Assembly: GCA_024663395.1 (NCBI GenBank)
Contig: JANFAH010000002.1
Location: 2,852,001-2,916,000 of the forward strand
Length of the DNA: 64,000 nt
Direction of reading: 5' to 3'
Source of the DNA: Pisolithus tinctorius
Taxonomy: Eukaryota; Basidiomycota; Agaricomycetes; Boletales; Pisolithaceae
The notes beneath the pieces are model-generated. The model saw only the letters and a list, made by a program, of their open reading frames with translations, did no database searches and had not been told where the DNA came from. Below are positions 12,801 through 23,570 of the stretch, one piece after another (within the stretch, counting starts at the first letter, position 1; each line of letters begins with the position of its first letter). The position numbers were made by a program, and so were the translations under genes.

Positions 12801-13784
12801 GATTCGTGTGTCTCTGGTTTTCCATGCGAGAATGCTGCGCTAATAGCCTTCTGTTATAGAAGAAAAAATTTAAGGATTTGTATTTGCAACAGGACTGGCC
12901 CAATCCCCTCGTGGTAAGCATATGATGACGTGCAGCAGCTTACTCTTGCATGGATTGATGCTTACAATATCACCTAGAGAGACGCGTATTATCACCCTAC
13001 GGTCGATTCCTCTGAAGAACCATTTAAGTGGGGGATACCTGACCTTGACGCACTGCGACAGTAGGTTATATGCAATCATATTGGACAAAGCCCGCTCACC
13101 CATTTGTCAGTTTCATAAACGAAGAACTTGGCTGGAACCAGTCGAAAGTCGATGATTTGTTAATGCCGATAATCCAAAGGATGAGTCGCCGTAACCAGGT
13201 ATGTCCTGGTGCTGTTGGTCTTGTGCTGTACCCCAGTCGTTTCCATTCTGCAGGTTACGTCACTAAACAAACAGGGCGATCTGAGTGAATTTTTTAGCGT
13301 CCCATCCGGAGCCGGCACGGTCGCACCGCGGAAGCGGCAGGCGTACAGTAGCAAGCGTCTCCAACAAGTCGTGACCGAGTTTCGCAGGGAGCAGGTGAAA
13401 AACCGGGACCGGAGTGCGTCGACACCGAGCCCAGAACACGATGATGGAGAGTGTGGTGCAGGACTTGCAATCGAGGACCCGCCACTGAACAAAAAGCGAA
13501 AAACTGCCGTGTCCCGCAAAGGAAAGGATAAGGAAATCAGGCAAACGGAGGCCAAGGGTAAGAAAAATCGTGGGTCCCGTGCTGCCGGTGCTGTAAAATC
13601 AAGGAAACGTCGGCATTCAAGTAGTGACGATCATTCAGATGATGGACCTGACATTGAAAAGGAGTCTGCAGGGCCACAGGAGGTGCGCCTTGACTTGGCC
13701 CCATCCGCACCTCTATCGGTGCAGCTCCGTCCGCGAGTGAAACCAAGAGTTCGGAAGGCTAAGGCTCCAGAACAGCTCCCTTAG
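9812..13784 (+). CDS. RAD2: Rad2/XPG structure-specific DNA endonuclease
   Basis: Rad2/XPG makes the 3' incision in nucleotide excision repair and binds TFIIH. Exons are 9812-9864, 9920-10130, 10194-10306, 10360-12316, 12380-12805, 12860-12913, 12978-13060, 13111-13198 and 13254-13784, giving 1171 residues, normal for the family. The N domain begins MGVKSLWNLLEPVGRP and carries the catalytic AIDSSIWIYQF and FVFDGGAP. A long spacer (about 120-778) contains a ubiquitin-interacting-like motif, DEDPELAMAIQASL, near residue 440. The I domain follows with MEAEAQCAEL, TDDSDVFLFGG and the helix-hairpin-helix YLLGSDYVEGLPGVG. The C-terminus has a PCNA-box-like QGDLSEFF, the family segment YSSKRLQQVV and several Lys/Arg clusters that could import it to the nucleus. 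All catalytic acids seen in the family are present. Confidence 0.95.
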
Positions 13785-14082
13785 TCAAACGGAGCACAAC
13801 AAAGCAGTCTAACGTTTTTCATCTAGCTGCAAGTTATTACCACCCAACTTCTGGTACTTACAGTGATTTAGGTTAATGACTCTATAATCAATTTGGGCAT
13901 AATCAGACAAATACTAGATAAGACATGGTCCATGTGCTGATAAGATTTGTCTGCGAATGTCTAGGGTGGTCACGCTGTTCCACTGATATGAACTCGAACG
14001 GACCAATCTCCAGACGAATTCCATTCTTGCAGGTGGGAAACGAGTTGCATGAACCACAAACGGCATCAGGGAAGAACCCGAA
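13785..14082. other. intergenic, convergent ends of rad2 and NDUFB8
   Basis: 298 bp, AT-richer than the genes. Nothing else was seen. Confidence 0.45.
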
Positions 14083-14657
14083 TTATTCATCACCGTCGGC
14101 AGCAATTTCCCTTGCCTTGATCACATCAATGCCTAAGCAGGGCCGTAGATACGGTTTGAAACATACCTTGTTCTCTTCCAGGCCCCCGAGTTCACGTATA
14201 AGACCTGAGTACGGGTATTCCCGGGGTACTGTAGGTCTCTCCGGTGCAAGTGTATACTTGCACAGGAGTCCAAAAGCTATGAATCCCGAGGCGGCCAAAG
14301 AGAACTGGAAGAGAGCTTTCCGGGGAGGCACATGTGGAATGTCAGGTCCCCACATTGAAAGAACCTCTTCGTATTCATGGACCTGGATAACCGAATGGTC
14401 AGACCCAATGGGTGTGAACGGTTAAGCAGCAATATGCGATTCACTGGGTCACCAAAATTCCGTCTCTCCTGTTGGTCCCACCATCCTCGTGCGGGGAGAC
14501 TCTGGTTGGATACCCATGGGAGCTCGGGGTAGCCCGCGAGCTGTGGATCACTCTCGTGTGGTTTTGAGGCGACGGTGGAGGCGGTCCTTGAGCAACGCAG
14601 AGACGCTGTTGCCTTGAGTGCGCCCCTAGAAAGACGCAGCGCTGCAGCGGAGGTCAT
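14083..14657 (-). CDS. NADH:ubiquinone oxidoreductase subunit NDUFB8-like
   Basis: Accessory subunit of the membrane arm of respiratory complex I. Exons on the minus strand are 14657-14445, 14382-14167 and 14115-14083, giving 153 residues. An Arg/Ser/Ala presequence (about 1-32) is followed by GYPELPWVSNQSLPARGWWD, RRNFGDP, then one membrane helix (ALFQFSLAASGFIAFGLLCKY), VPREYPYSG and LIRELGGLEENK, all characteristic of NDUFB8. The last intron is 51 nt, a multiple of three without a stop, so an unspliced reading is also open; the spliced form ends ENKAREIAADGDE. Confidence 0.88.
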
Positions 14658-14930
14658 CGTCGTCGTGTGTTGTGTCTTGGAAAAGTGGGACCCCAGGAAT
14701 AGGGTTGGGTTGATACGGTGAACTGTGAGGACCCCAAGGGCAGAGCAATTCACTAAAATTGAGGTGACGTGGGACGGAGACGTGTGCTAAATTTTCGATC
14801 TCTAGCGGCCCTGACCAAGCCCTGACGTGAAAGCCATGCGGGCTTCTGGGTCGAAGATGCGGCAAATGCAATTTTTGCTATAAAATTTTGACGTTAGTTT
14901 CATCCCCCTTCGCCTATTAGCCCAACCTTC
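14658..14930. promoter_or_regulatory. bidirectional promoter NDUFB8 / methyltransferase, with TATA-like box
   Basis: 273 bp between divergent ATGs. A TATAAAA sequence lies at 14879-14885, about 50 bp before the methyltransferase ATG, a usual distance for a fungal TATA box. Confidence 0.5.
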
Positions 14931-16830
14931 ATGACCACCAGCTCCTCTGGCACCGATGTCTCTACCAACAGTGTCTACAAACGTTCCCCCGGCCCAGTTA
15001 TCGCGCCACTCAAGTACACGAATGATCTGTTCGACTTGTGCGTTCCTCGATAAGCTTGCCTCCGTCAACTTATCAGCTCACCCATCATAGCGACCATTGG
15101 GATCACATGTTCATGACGAACTGTTGCAAGAGTTTGACTCTGCACGACTTTGATGAACCTCCTTCCAGAGTCCTTGACCTTGGTTGTGGTCGCGGCCTCT
15201 GGGCCATCGCAGCCGCCAGGCAATGGCAGGTATGGCGTATGGCTCACCCTCGGACCCGTAATCATTTAATTCCCTCTAATACTGTCATGTCCATACAGGG
15301 AAGTACCGTGGTGGGCTTCGACATCGCTAACGTGCAACCTCCGCTGAGCGTGCTGGGAGAGAAGACGTCCAGGAGACTTAAATGGGTCCATGGCAATATG
15401 TACCTCTTTCCAAGTATTCTTCGCAGATGTCGACATTACTGACCCGCACGTAGTCTCGACGAATTGCCTTTTGACGACTGCCAATTTGACTTCGTAAGGA
15501 TGGTCCGCGTGGGTCTCCACATTCCTGTGTATGAGGTAAGCTTTCGACATCACCGTCCATTCACGTAGTCACTGAGAAGCAAACGTCGTGATCGACAGTG
15601 GGCGCACGTTTTACAAGTAAGTAGCTGCCATCGCTTGATGATGTCGTAATCATTTTCTTGGTGGCTGGCAGGAGATATCACGAGTTCTCAAAGTCCATGG
15701 TGTCTTCGAGGTGCAGAATACATCCCCATCTGTATGGATTTAGTCTGATCTTGTGTGCTTCTAGATCATTGAAGAGGACCCTATCTTCCCATGTCAGACA
15801 TTTCAAGGGCTTGATAGTTACTCCATCAACGTCCGATCGTCCAGTAACAGCTCTCCGCGAAGCTCGAATACCGCAGTCGCCAGTATGGGATCCAGCATGT
15901 ATCTGAAGTCGGACCCTTCGCCCGGGGCAATCGGCCCGAGAAGCAGCAGCGCGGACGCATTTTCAACGATAGGATCACCACTCTCGGCATTTGAGACGGA
16001 AATGACGCAGTCAAGACCTAATCCGCGTAATCATCCGAGACTGAAGCGAGCTTGGGAAGAACTGTTGGACGATCGCCATCTTGCGCCAAATCTAACCTCT
16101 ATACTGCCGTCTAAGCTTAAGGTGTGGTTTGGGGATATACGATCACACCCTCCTCTCCAGATAGCCCTTCCCCCTAGTTCTACCCAGAGAAGAGGGTCGA
16201 CCCCAATCACTTGCGGGTTACCGTCCCTCATTGATCCTGATGCTGTTTTCGAGCTCAGTCCAATCGAGGGCAAGTCTAGTTTGACAGATTTGGACGATGA
16301 TTGCAATTCCGTAACCACCAAGAAATCTTCTCAGCGGGGAGTCTCATCATGGGCGTCAATGCACCTGGCCCGTACTGTACGGACGATTGCTGGCTGCAAA
16401 GAGTCTATTTGGGAGGCGTACGAAAAATTGTACGGACAAGATCCTTCGCTACCCTACACGGTAAGGTCGGCGCAGGAGAAGTATCTCAAAAGAAACTTCA
16501 ATGAAGCGCAATCACCGGCAAGTCCTCTCCGAGATTACTTTGAGAGTGACTGGATCAATTGGCAAAAGTAAGCGGTTTTTGCGCTGCCCGTTGGTTGTCA
16601 CTGACAAGTATGCGTGCAGTGACATGACAGACCGCGCTCGCCTGCGAGATAGTATACGAGCTGAATTGTCTTGGAGCGAACCCCGTGGAGGGTTACCGGA
16701 GTGGCGTATCTGGCGCAACTCCTTATCTTCACAAGACGTGGAAACGAAACCAGAAGAAAAACTAGAGCTATGCAGAAACCTGCGTGGTTTTGTTTGTTTC
16801 AATATACCCGAGATCGCCAACGCAAAATGA
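14931..16830 (+). CDS. SAM-dependent methyltransferase, LaeA-like
   Basis: Exons are 14931-15037, 15091-15229, 15299-15399, 15454-15535, 15599-15616, 15672-15710, 15765-16567 and 16620-16830, giving 499 residues. Motif I, VLDLGCGRGLW, lies near residues 63-73, followed by VVGFDIANVQPP (acidic motif II), LKWVHGN, LPFDDCQFDFVRM and the post-motif segment ISRVLKVHGVFEIIEEDPIFP. This is the Methyltransf_25 type found in agaricomycete LaeA-like proteins, many of which affect development or secondary metabolism; the substrate here is unknown. Residues about 160-430 are a Ser-rich insertion, and the C-terminal part is helical and Trp-rich. Exon 5 is only 18 nt. Start choice: first ATG after the TATA-like box, in phase with the family motif AP(L)KYTNDLFD. 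Confidence 0.82.
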
Positions 16831-17129
16831 TTGGAAACTTGATACCTTGGGCCACAACAAGAGGCCTCTGCATGGGTTTGTGTACGCTGCTACGGGACGT
16901 TTAGATGTGGCATCTAAATCTTGGACATGATACGACCGGCATATTCAAGCTACAATTTGTACAGTATTAGTCTTGCAACCACATTTATGATCGTGTGATG
17001 AGCAGCGCACATGAATTACTAAATACGGTGCACTGATCACTGGTCGATTGGTGGTATTAGTAGCCTTCAACGCAGAGCTACCCTTCCACCCGTTTATCTT
17101 TTCACTCGCACTCCCTTGCTACCGAAGCC
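16831..17129. other. intergenic, promoter of EBP1 homologue
   Basis: 299 bp. Nothing beyond UTR and promoter sequence is recognised. Confidence 0.4.
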
Positions 17130-18657
17130 ATGGATGAAGCTCAAAAACCAGCGGAAAAGCCACGGCTGATCTCAGAGGCCGATATGACGAAATACAAAGT
17201 ATGATCATTCCTTGGTATCGCCAATCAGACCAAACTCATAAGGACTGATATCGCATCTCGTATTGTTAGACGGCCGGAGACATCGTCAACGATGTTATGA
17301 GGAAGCTTGTTTCCATCACTGTTGAGGGCGCCAAGATAATCGATCTTTGTATTGAGGGAGACAGGCTCATCGAAGAAGGCACTGGCGGTGTGTACAATAA
17401 AATCGTTAAGGGTGCCAAAGTCAGCAAAGGTACTCTTCTTTAATCTATCGTCGGTCGTCCGTTCACGGCGGAAATGTCCAAGGAATCGCATTCCCGACGA
17501 GTGTTTCTGTCAACAACACTGTCGCCCACTTTTCCCCCCTTGTGTGCGTCGGGAGCCTTGACTTAGTTCCTTTGATCCTTCTCACCTATTCATGGTACAG
17601 TTCGGATCCCCTGGCTTCGCAAGCCTTGGTAAAAGGTGACGTTGTAAAACTACATCTTGGGGCGCACATCGATGGCTTCGCGGCCATAAGTGCGGAAACG
17701 ATCGTCGTAGGCGCGACCGAACAAGATCCTGTTACCGGGAGGCGTGCAGATGTACTACAAGCTGCGTGGTACGGCGCAGAGTTGGCTATGAGGCTTGTTA
17801 AAGCAGGGAATAAGAACTGGGCTGTTACTGACGCGGTCTCGAAGGCAGCCTCCGCGTTTAACTGCAAACCTGTTGAGGGTGAGCTTTAGCCAGCGTTGAG
17901 GAAATTTTGGTAGCAGCTAACACACGGCCTGGACAGGGATGCTGTCGTGTCAACAGACTCAAAATGTCATAGACGGAAAAAAGCGCATCATACTGAACCC
18001 TTCGGAAGCCCAAAGACGAGACATGGAAACAACAACTTTCAGTGAAGATGAAGTATATGGAATAGATATCCTTGTATCATCAGGAGAAGATGGAAAGGTT
18101 GGTACAGTTATGGAATGAGACTTTCCATCCTGACGGCAGATGCACTAGGCCCGCGTTGAGGATTCCAAAACCAGCATTTACCAGAAGGAGGGTTCGGTTA
18201 CATATCAATTGAAGATGAAAAACTCCCGTATGGTATTCTCCGAAATGCAGAAGAAGGCTGGCGCTTTCCCCATCAATATTCGTGGCATGGAAGATGAAAA
18301 ACGAGCGCGCCTTGGTCTTCAAGAAGCCGTTACCCACGGATTGGTAAAGCCATACGAGGTCGTGTAAGTCTCTTCAAATCACACAATCAACAAAATCTTA
18401 ATATGATGTCTGACGGCTCCACCCATAGTTACACCCCCTCTAATACATTCGTCGCTGCATTCCATTTCACAATTGCCCTACCTCCCGCTGGCCCTCTTTT
18501 GATCACGCATCCACCAGTGTGGTACAAACCGGAGTTGGTGAAGACAGATAAGGTGCTAGAGGATGAGGAACTGAAGGCCCTCCTCATGAAACCACTAAGG
18601 GAGACGAAGAAGAAGAAGAAGTCAAAGGAAGCGGAGGGTTCAGATGAAACGAAGTAG
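17130..18657 (+). CDS. EBP1/PA2G4 (ErbB3-binding protein family), pita-bread fold
   Basis: Exons are 17130-17198, 17270-17429, 17483-17543, 17601-17878, 17937-18097, 18149-18363 and 18429-18657, giving 390 residues, essentially the length of human PA2G4. The family lacks methionine-aminopeptidase activity but keeps its fold and binds ribosomes and pre-ribosomes. Recognisable segments are TAGDIVNDVMRKL, GIAFPTSVSVNNTVAHFSPL, KGDVVKLHLGAHIDGFAA, FSEDEVYGIDILVSSGEG-like and KNSRMVFSEMQKKAGAFPINIR. The tail is a Lys-rich block (TKKKKKSKEAEGS), as in other members, fitting rRNA or ribosome binding. Fission yeast Cdb4 belongs here too. It is convergent with pcc1, 81 bp between stops. Confidence 0.93.
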
Positions 18658-18738
18658 GGGGGAGTGGACTTCCTGTTGTTTTACGGGTTAACAAGCATAG
18701 CGCAATAAGCAAACAAATCCTTACCTTGTAGCTCTATT

Positions 18739-19151
18739 TTACGATGTTTGAGGGGGCTTAGTAGTACTAGCAGCCTCTTCCCCAAACTCGCCAATTGTCC
18801 GCGCGACTAAATCAACATTCTCCAGAAAACCGTTCACTACCAGACGTGCCAGTCGCACTGTCAGCGTATCGAAGTTACTATTTGCAGATCAGACCAGCCG
18901 AACAACGTTTCGTGGGGGGACCTAGCTAGTACATACGCGACCAGCTGATTATCTTCCACTGTTAGTGTTCGCTTGACGGCGCTCTTTTGCAACTCAGCAT
19001 CCACTTCGATGACCTGCTTTGCAATCGTCGCATGCTCGTTGTTTGCAAACGGGATACGAACGGACCTGGTTTCTGACTTTCAGAAACGGACAAGGAGCTA
19101 ACAGAAGCTGTTGCAAAGAACTTACACACTATGCCAAAGGATCTCGGACAT
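18739..19151 (-). CDS. PCC1: KEOPS/EKC complex subunit Pcc1
   Basis: Pcc1 is the small dimerising subunit of KEOPS, which makes t6A37 in tRNAs and is linked to telomere maintenance and transcription in yeast. Exons on the minus strand are 19151-19126, 19065-18937 and 18877-18739 (introns 60 and 59 nt), giving 97 residues. The first exon codes only about 9 residues (MSEILWHSV) and uses the donor GTAAGT at 19125. Family segments are VRIPFANNEHATIAKQVIEV, ELQKSAVKRTLTVE, LTVRLARLVVNGFLENVDLV and RTIGEFG. The length is right for Pcc1. Confidence 0.88.
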
Positions 19152-21433
19152 GATGGTCACAAATCAACCTGCAATCACACAGATCATGAGGTATTTTCGA
19201 TATCCGTCAACGTTTCCATTGGCAATATCAGTCCATTATCAAGTGGCCAACGGTCAAGAAAAACTGTCGTGGGAGATGCTTCCTCCATTCAAGACGGTGA
19301 TCATATCGATGATGGTCCGATCCTACACTACCATCTCCCCACAGTGCGTCCCCCAGTGTGCGAAGCTGGAACACCCCTATTTTATCGCCATCTTCGGCAT
19401 TCCGCGTTGTGGCAATCGCACACTGGACAACAGACTTTGAATTCTCCCACCACTCGAAACGTTCTAACTTCTTTGCGAAAGGAGCTATTTCTATAGAAAC
19501 CACAATATGGATTTACTGGGACTGCTGTTCCCGCGTAGGTGTCCACCTGCAGGCTCCTTGTTACCAGGGAGAAGCCTCCGTGGTGACATGACAAGGGTCC
19601 GGGGGAACTGTTGACCCAGTAATGAGAAGACGGTTTGGTCAGGGTAAGATTCACCGCGATCTGTACCCGGGACCTTGGCCATTTCCCTTTCATTTAGAGT
19701 CTTCCCGAGAACGTTCGTATGTACCTTCTCCTATACCTCGGGACCGATAATAGCTTCGACTAATGTCACTGTTAGGAACCAGCCAAACGAACGAAATGGT
19801 GCGGTGGGCTTGTAGGTCACTCCACCTGCAATCATGCGTTCCTAGATGATGGTTACTGCTGACTGGTGTCACAAATCGTCTTGGTCAACCTCCTTCTGCT
19901 TCTTACCTACAATATTCTCACCTCAGCTGAGCGGGCCGTGGAGCATTATTGAAGATTAACTATCACTCTGCGGCGGATCTTTCCATAATACCCGTGTAGC
20001 CGTTCCAATCACGATTTACGACGTCGGTAAGGTTGACAGTGGGGAAACATATCATGAAGGCGCTGTCACGTAAAAGCATAGGTGATTGATAAGGATCATC
20101 GGTCGTCAAGCTTCAAGGGTGATGGGTTGCAACGTACACAGTACCTCGTTACCAGCAGGTCAAGTGAGCACTTAACCCTGACATGCATTCGACTTATCAG
20201 TCACAGGTGGTGATCTGTGGTGATGCCGCCTGTCGTAGTTGTCTTTGAAGACAGGCATTGGCTTAAAGAGAAGGCCTAGGGTAAGTAAATATTGCTATTG
20301 AATATCCGTCCAGGGCCAGTATCAGGTGAGTGGTGCTTAGTTGACGAGGGCTCGAGATGGTGTCCACAACCAGCATTCTCTTCATGTACAAGGCTGATGT
20401 ACAAATACTACCAGGGTTACAACTAAGAGCTATCAGTGGAGGTAAGATGAAGGTACCCTTCCCTTTTCAACGGCCAACGCGCACATGAGAAAGGGTAGGT
20501 ATTGGGATATGAGGTGGTTGTGCATGAAGAAGTGAATGAGACGGATGCCGGTACGTAGGAAATGCGAACGAAGGTGATGGCACAAGCGGTGTATAAAGGA
20601 GTGAGTACAGCCAGTGAGTGCACGGCAAGGAAGTTACAATTTTCGGTTATTGCGAACAAATCAAATGAGTGTGATGTGACTTCGGGATTTGGGTATGGAA
20701 CAATGAATGGACTATTGCTGCATATGATTGAAGTCTGCAGCAAGTCAACGCGAGAAAGCGGCATATATCAAGCGAAAAAAGGAGCGTGATGGTTTGACAG
20801 TGTCAGGAAAATCCGATGCCGGAAAAATGAGTGTGCGAATGGTACGATAAGGAGAGTTGCGTGCTGTAGTGATGTGGAATGGTTTTCGAAAGCCAGGCAA
20901 TGTGAATGCGTGCGTGATGCGCGCAAAATAAGTCAAGCAAAGAGTATAGCATGACAGAAAAACCGTTCTGCAGAACACAAGGTCACCAGGGGAATAACTG
21001 ACCAAAGTAAACTACTTACCCGTCGTTAGGAGGAGGGGTTCAATGGCAGCAATCGTGGTGACTGGTGAGGCAGAAAACAGTAACAAATCGAGAAAAATTG
21101 CATACGAAATTTCTGGGAAAGTCTGAATAATGTTGCTTTGAACGAAAGGAGTAGTCAAGAAGCGGACAAAAGAAAGAAAAGAAGAGCGAAGAAAAGAACG
21201 TACCCCAAAAAAGGTGATCACGAATAGGAGCATGGAGTGAAGAACAAATTTTTCAAAACGAAAACAAGAACGTCGGAGTGAAGACGTGAAACGAAGAAAA
21301 ACCGACCATACAATATGCTCAGAGAAGAGAGAGCGCAATAAAAATTTAGGAGATCAAAGAAGTAAACAAGGTTTAAATTTTGCAAGATGGATAAGAGAGC
21401 CTGCTCTTCCTGGTGCATGCTCGCAGATAACGC
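19152..21433. other. 2.3 kb gene-poor stretch
   Basis: No gene is recognised. On the minus strand, segments around 19855-19740, 19700-19560 and 19490-19290 read as plausible protein and can be joined in phase by short introns, but no family is recognised and the last piece runs toward pcc1. From about 21060 to 21370 the plus strand is strongly purine-rich (long runs of G/A). This is probably the 3' flank of the gene at 21434. No tRNA was found by eye. Confidence 0.4.
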
Positions 21434-23541
21434 TCACCCAAGCTGGAAAGCACTACCAAGCATCATATTTCCACCGGTCTCCTTCCGCATGTCCTCCCTG
21501 GGACTGGGCTGGATATTGCCAAACTCAATCCTACGAGCAGCACGTTTGAGTGTGCGGGGACGTGAGCACGCGGGCGACAGCGAGGGTGTAGACGTGAGTG
21601 CCGGTGTCACAGGAGGAGCGGAGCGAGGAGACATGGACGGGGAAACAACTCTGGGTGAAGATAGTGGGATGCGTGCAGGAGATTCAGGCGTTTTCTGAGG
21701 GTTAGGAAGTTCAGGACCAAACATCGACGGGTTACGAGCAAGGTTTCTGCGTGCAGGTTTCTTCTGGCTGGGCGATTGGATGTGAGTGTGCGCGTCAACT
21801 TTGGGGGTCTTGTGCTTTCCTTGCGACGCAGAAGAGACAGATGTAGGTGCCGTATCCGTGCTCCCAGTGGACAAATCATTGTCTGTGGACATACGAGACG
21901 AATCGGAAGTCCAAGTCTCAGAATTGCGGCTAAGCTCATTTCCGGCCGTAGATAGGGGTTTAGGACGGCGCGTCGCATAGTGAGGGGAGACGAAAAGCGG
22001 CTGCGTAGGAAGTGGAGAAGCAAGTAAAGCAGTCCATGAAGGCTCACGTGTCCGCGGCTTTTTTGCGGTCTTCAGGCGTTCCTGATATTCTTCATCGGAA
22101 GACAGCGAAAGCTGGGGTTTGTGCCCCTTGCGGGCCTTCCTCACGTTGGCGGGAGAGGTCGTGCCACTGGGGGTCGACTTCTGTTCGGTCACAACTCGCG
22201 ACCCAGGGAGTGGAGTCCGCGGGGTCGTGGGGCCATCGACGGTGGGGCGGGTCAGATGCACTTCCTTGGCAACATCACTGACTCTTAGCTTCTTGGTGCT
22301 GCTCATCTTTGTTGACATCTTGGGTTTGGATGGAGTCGCGAGGACAACGGGAGCGGGTGATTGGTCCTTACCCCCACCATACGCCGTTGTGCATTGGAAC
22401 TTAGGAAAGCCTTTGGTACCTGCATTGGCTTTGCTGTCGAGATTGAAAGCCGGGTCCATTACTACGCCTTTTGCAGAGTCCTCATGCGCGTCGCTAATGC
22501 TTGCAAGCGTAGCAGTGGACGCACGTCTGAGCGACGAAGGACGAAGAGGCGCGCAATGTGACATGGGGGACCCGAACGACGAAGTAGAAGCTGACGTCGC
22601 AGAAGCAGTGGACTTGCGAAGGCAAGATATATTATTTGAATTGAGGGTCGAGGAGCTAGGGGTGGATGGCGAAAAACTGCGAGCGTTAGCATGCTCGGAC
22701 CGGTGGCGAAGATGGGCGGGTCGATGATACGGATGGTGTAATGTCCGGTCGTGCCGTTGGAAGCGGCTTGAGAGGCTATATGCGACGTTGATAAGTGGTG
22801 TTCGTAAGATCACGGAACAAATACGATACCGTGTAATGCTTTCGTGCTTGTCCAAACCAAGCGAACTCATGAAGTCCATACTGGACTGTCTGTAAAGTGG
22901 TCGGCGAACTCCTAGAGGCGTATTCGTTCGCTGTTGAAGCACTTCTGAGGGATCCGGAGTGCGCGAGCGTTTCTCGCTCTTGCTGGCACTAGAACTACGG
23001 GTTGTATTGTCGACCTGTTCATGTAGATTGGCATAACGTTCTTCCCGCGCCTTGATGCGCGCCAACTCGAGGAGTTTGATGCGGGTTGCACGAACAGTAT
23101 GCGGCCAGTCATTGGGACCTTTGGCTGCGGAGATACCACGTGCGATCTTGTCAAGGAGATTAGAAGGCGGGACTGGACCGTTAAAGGGCGTGATGAGATG
23201 CGCAGGAAGTGCGTCGAGGGTCTACAGCGACAATACAGCATATATTCACATAAAAGCACGGAAACGCGTACCCTGGAGAGTAAACGGACCTCCTCGTCCT
23301 TCCATACGGCAGCGGGATCCTCTAGGTCATAGTTAGAACTGTTCCATGAATCGGTGCTGTTTCTGTGCGCGGAGGGGGGCGAGATGAATATGTGAGAAGC
23401 GACGGGGCTGCGCTGAGGCGTGTGCGGCAGGGAGGACAAGCCTGAAACGCGGTGCCCAGCAGGAGTCGAAGGAGAGGCGTGGTTCGCCGGGATCTGAGGG
23501 CGCGGAACAAGGAGAGCGAGCGGCGAGATTGAGGCAGGCAT
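21434..23541 (-). CDS. Ser/Pro-rich protein, family not recognised
   Basis: Exons on the minus strand are 23541-23272, 23221-22830 and 22775-21434, giving 667 residues. The start is the first ATG (23541-23539); the open frame extends 9 nt further upstream but without ATG. The N-terminal third has the only folded-looking part: WKDEEVRLLSRTLDALPAHL then ISAAKGPNDWPHTVRATRIKLLELARIKAREERY, which looks like a helical region. The rest is disordered Ser/Pro/Thr sequence rich in SP and TP, ending IQPSPRED and a Met/Gly stretch, so a CDK or MAPK substrate is a reasonable guess only. The second intron (54 nt) is a multiple of three without a stop and could be read through. Introns are 50 and 54 nt. 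Confidence 0.75.
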
Positions 23542-23550
23542 GAGAGCCAA

Positions 23551-23570
23551 TACGATACGATACGATACGA
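23551..23570. repeat. (TACGA)4 microsatellite
   Basis: Four perfect TACGA units lie just upstream of the start codon of the minus-strand gene, in its leader. Confidence 0.9.

Noticed and set aside
13254..13560. Minus-strand frames overlapping the rad2 C-terminus
   Set aside because: They are antisense of the Lys/Arg-rich rad2 tail and have no own motif or start context.
20165..20190. CTTAACCCTGAC as a telomerase RNA template
   Set aside because: It holds only about one telomere unit of the TTAGGG type with a mismatch, and there is no supporting structure.
23542..23550. Earlier start of the Ser/Pro-rich protein
   Set aside because: The extra codons begin with TTG; the first ATG is at 23541.
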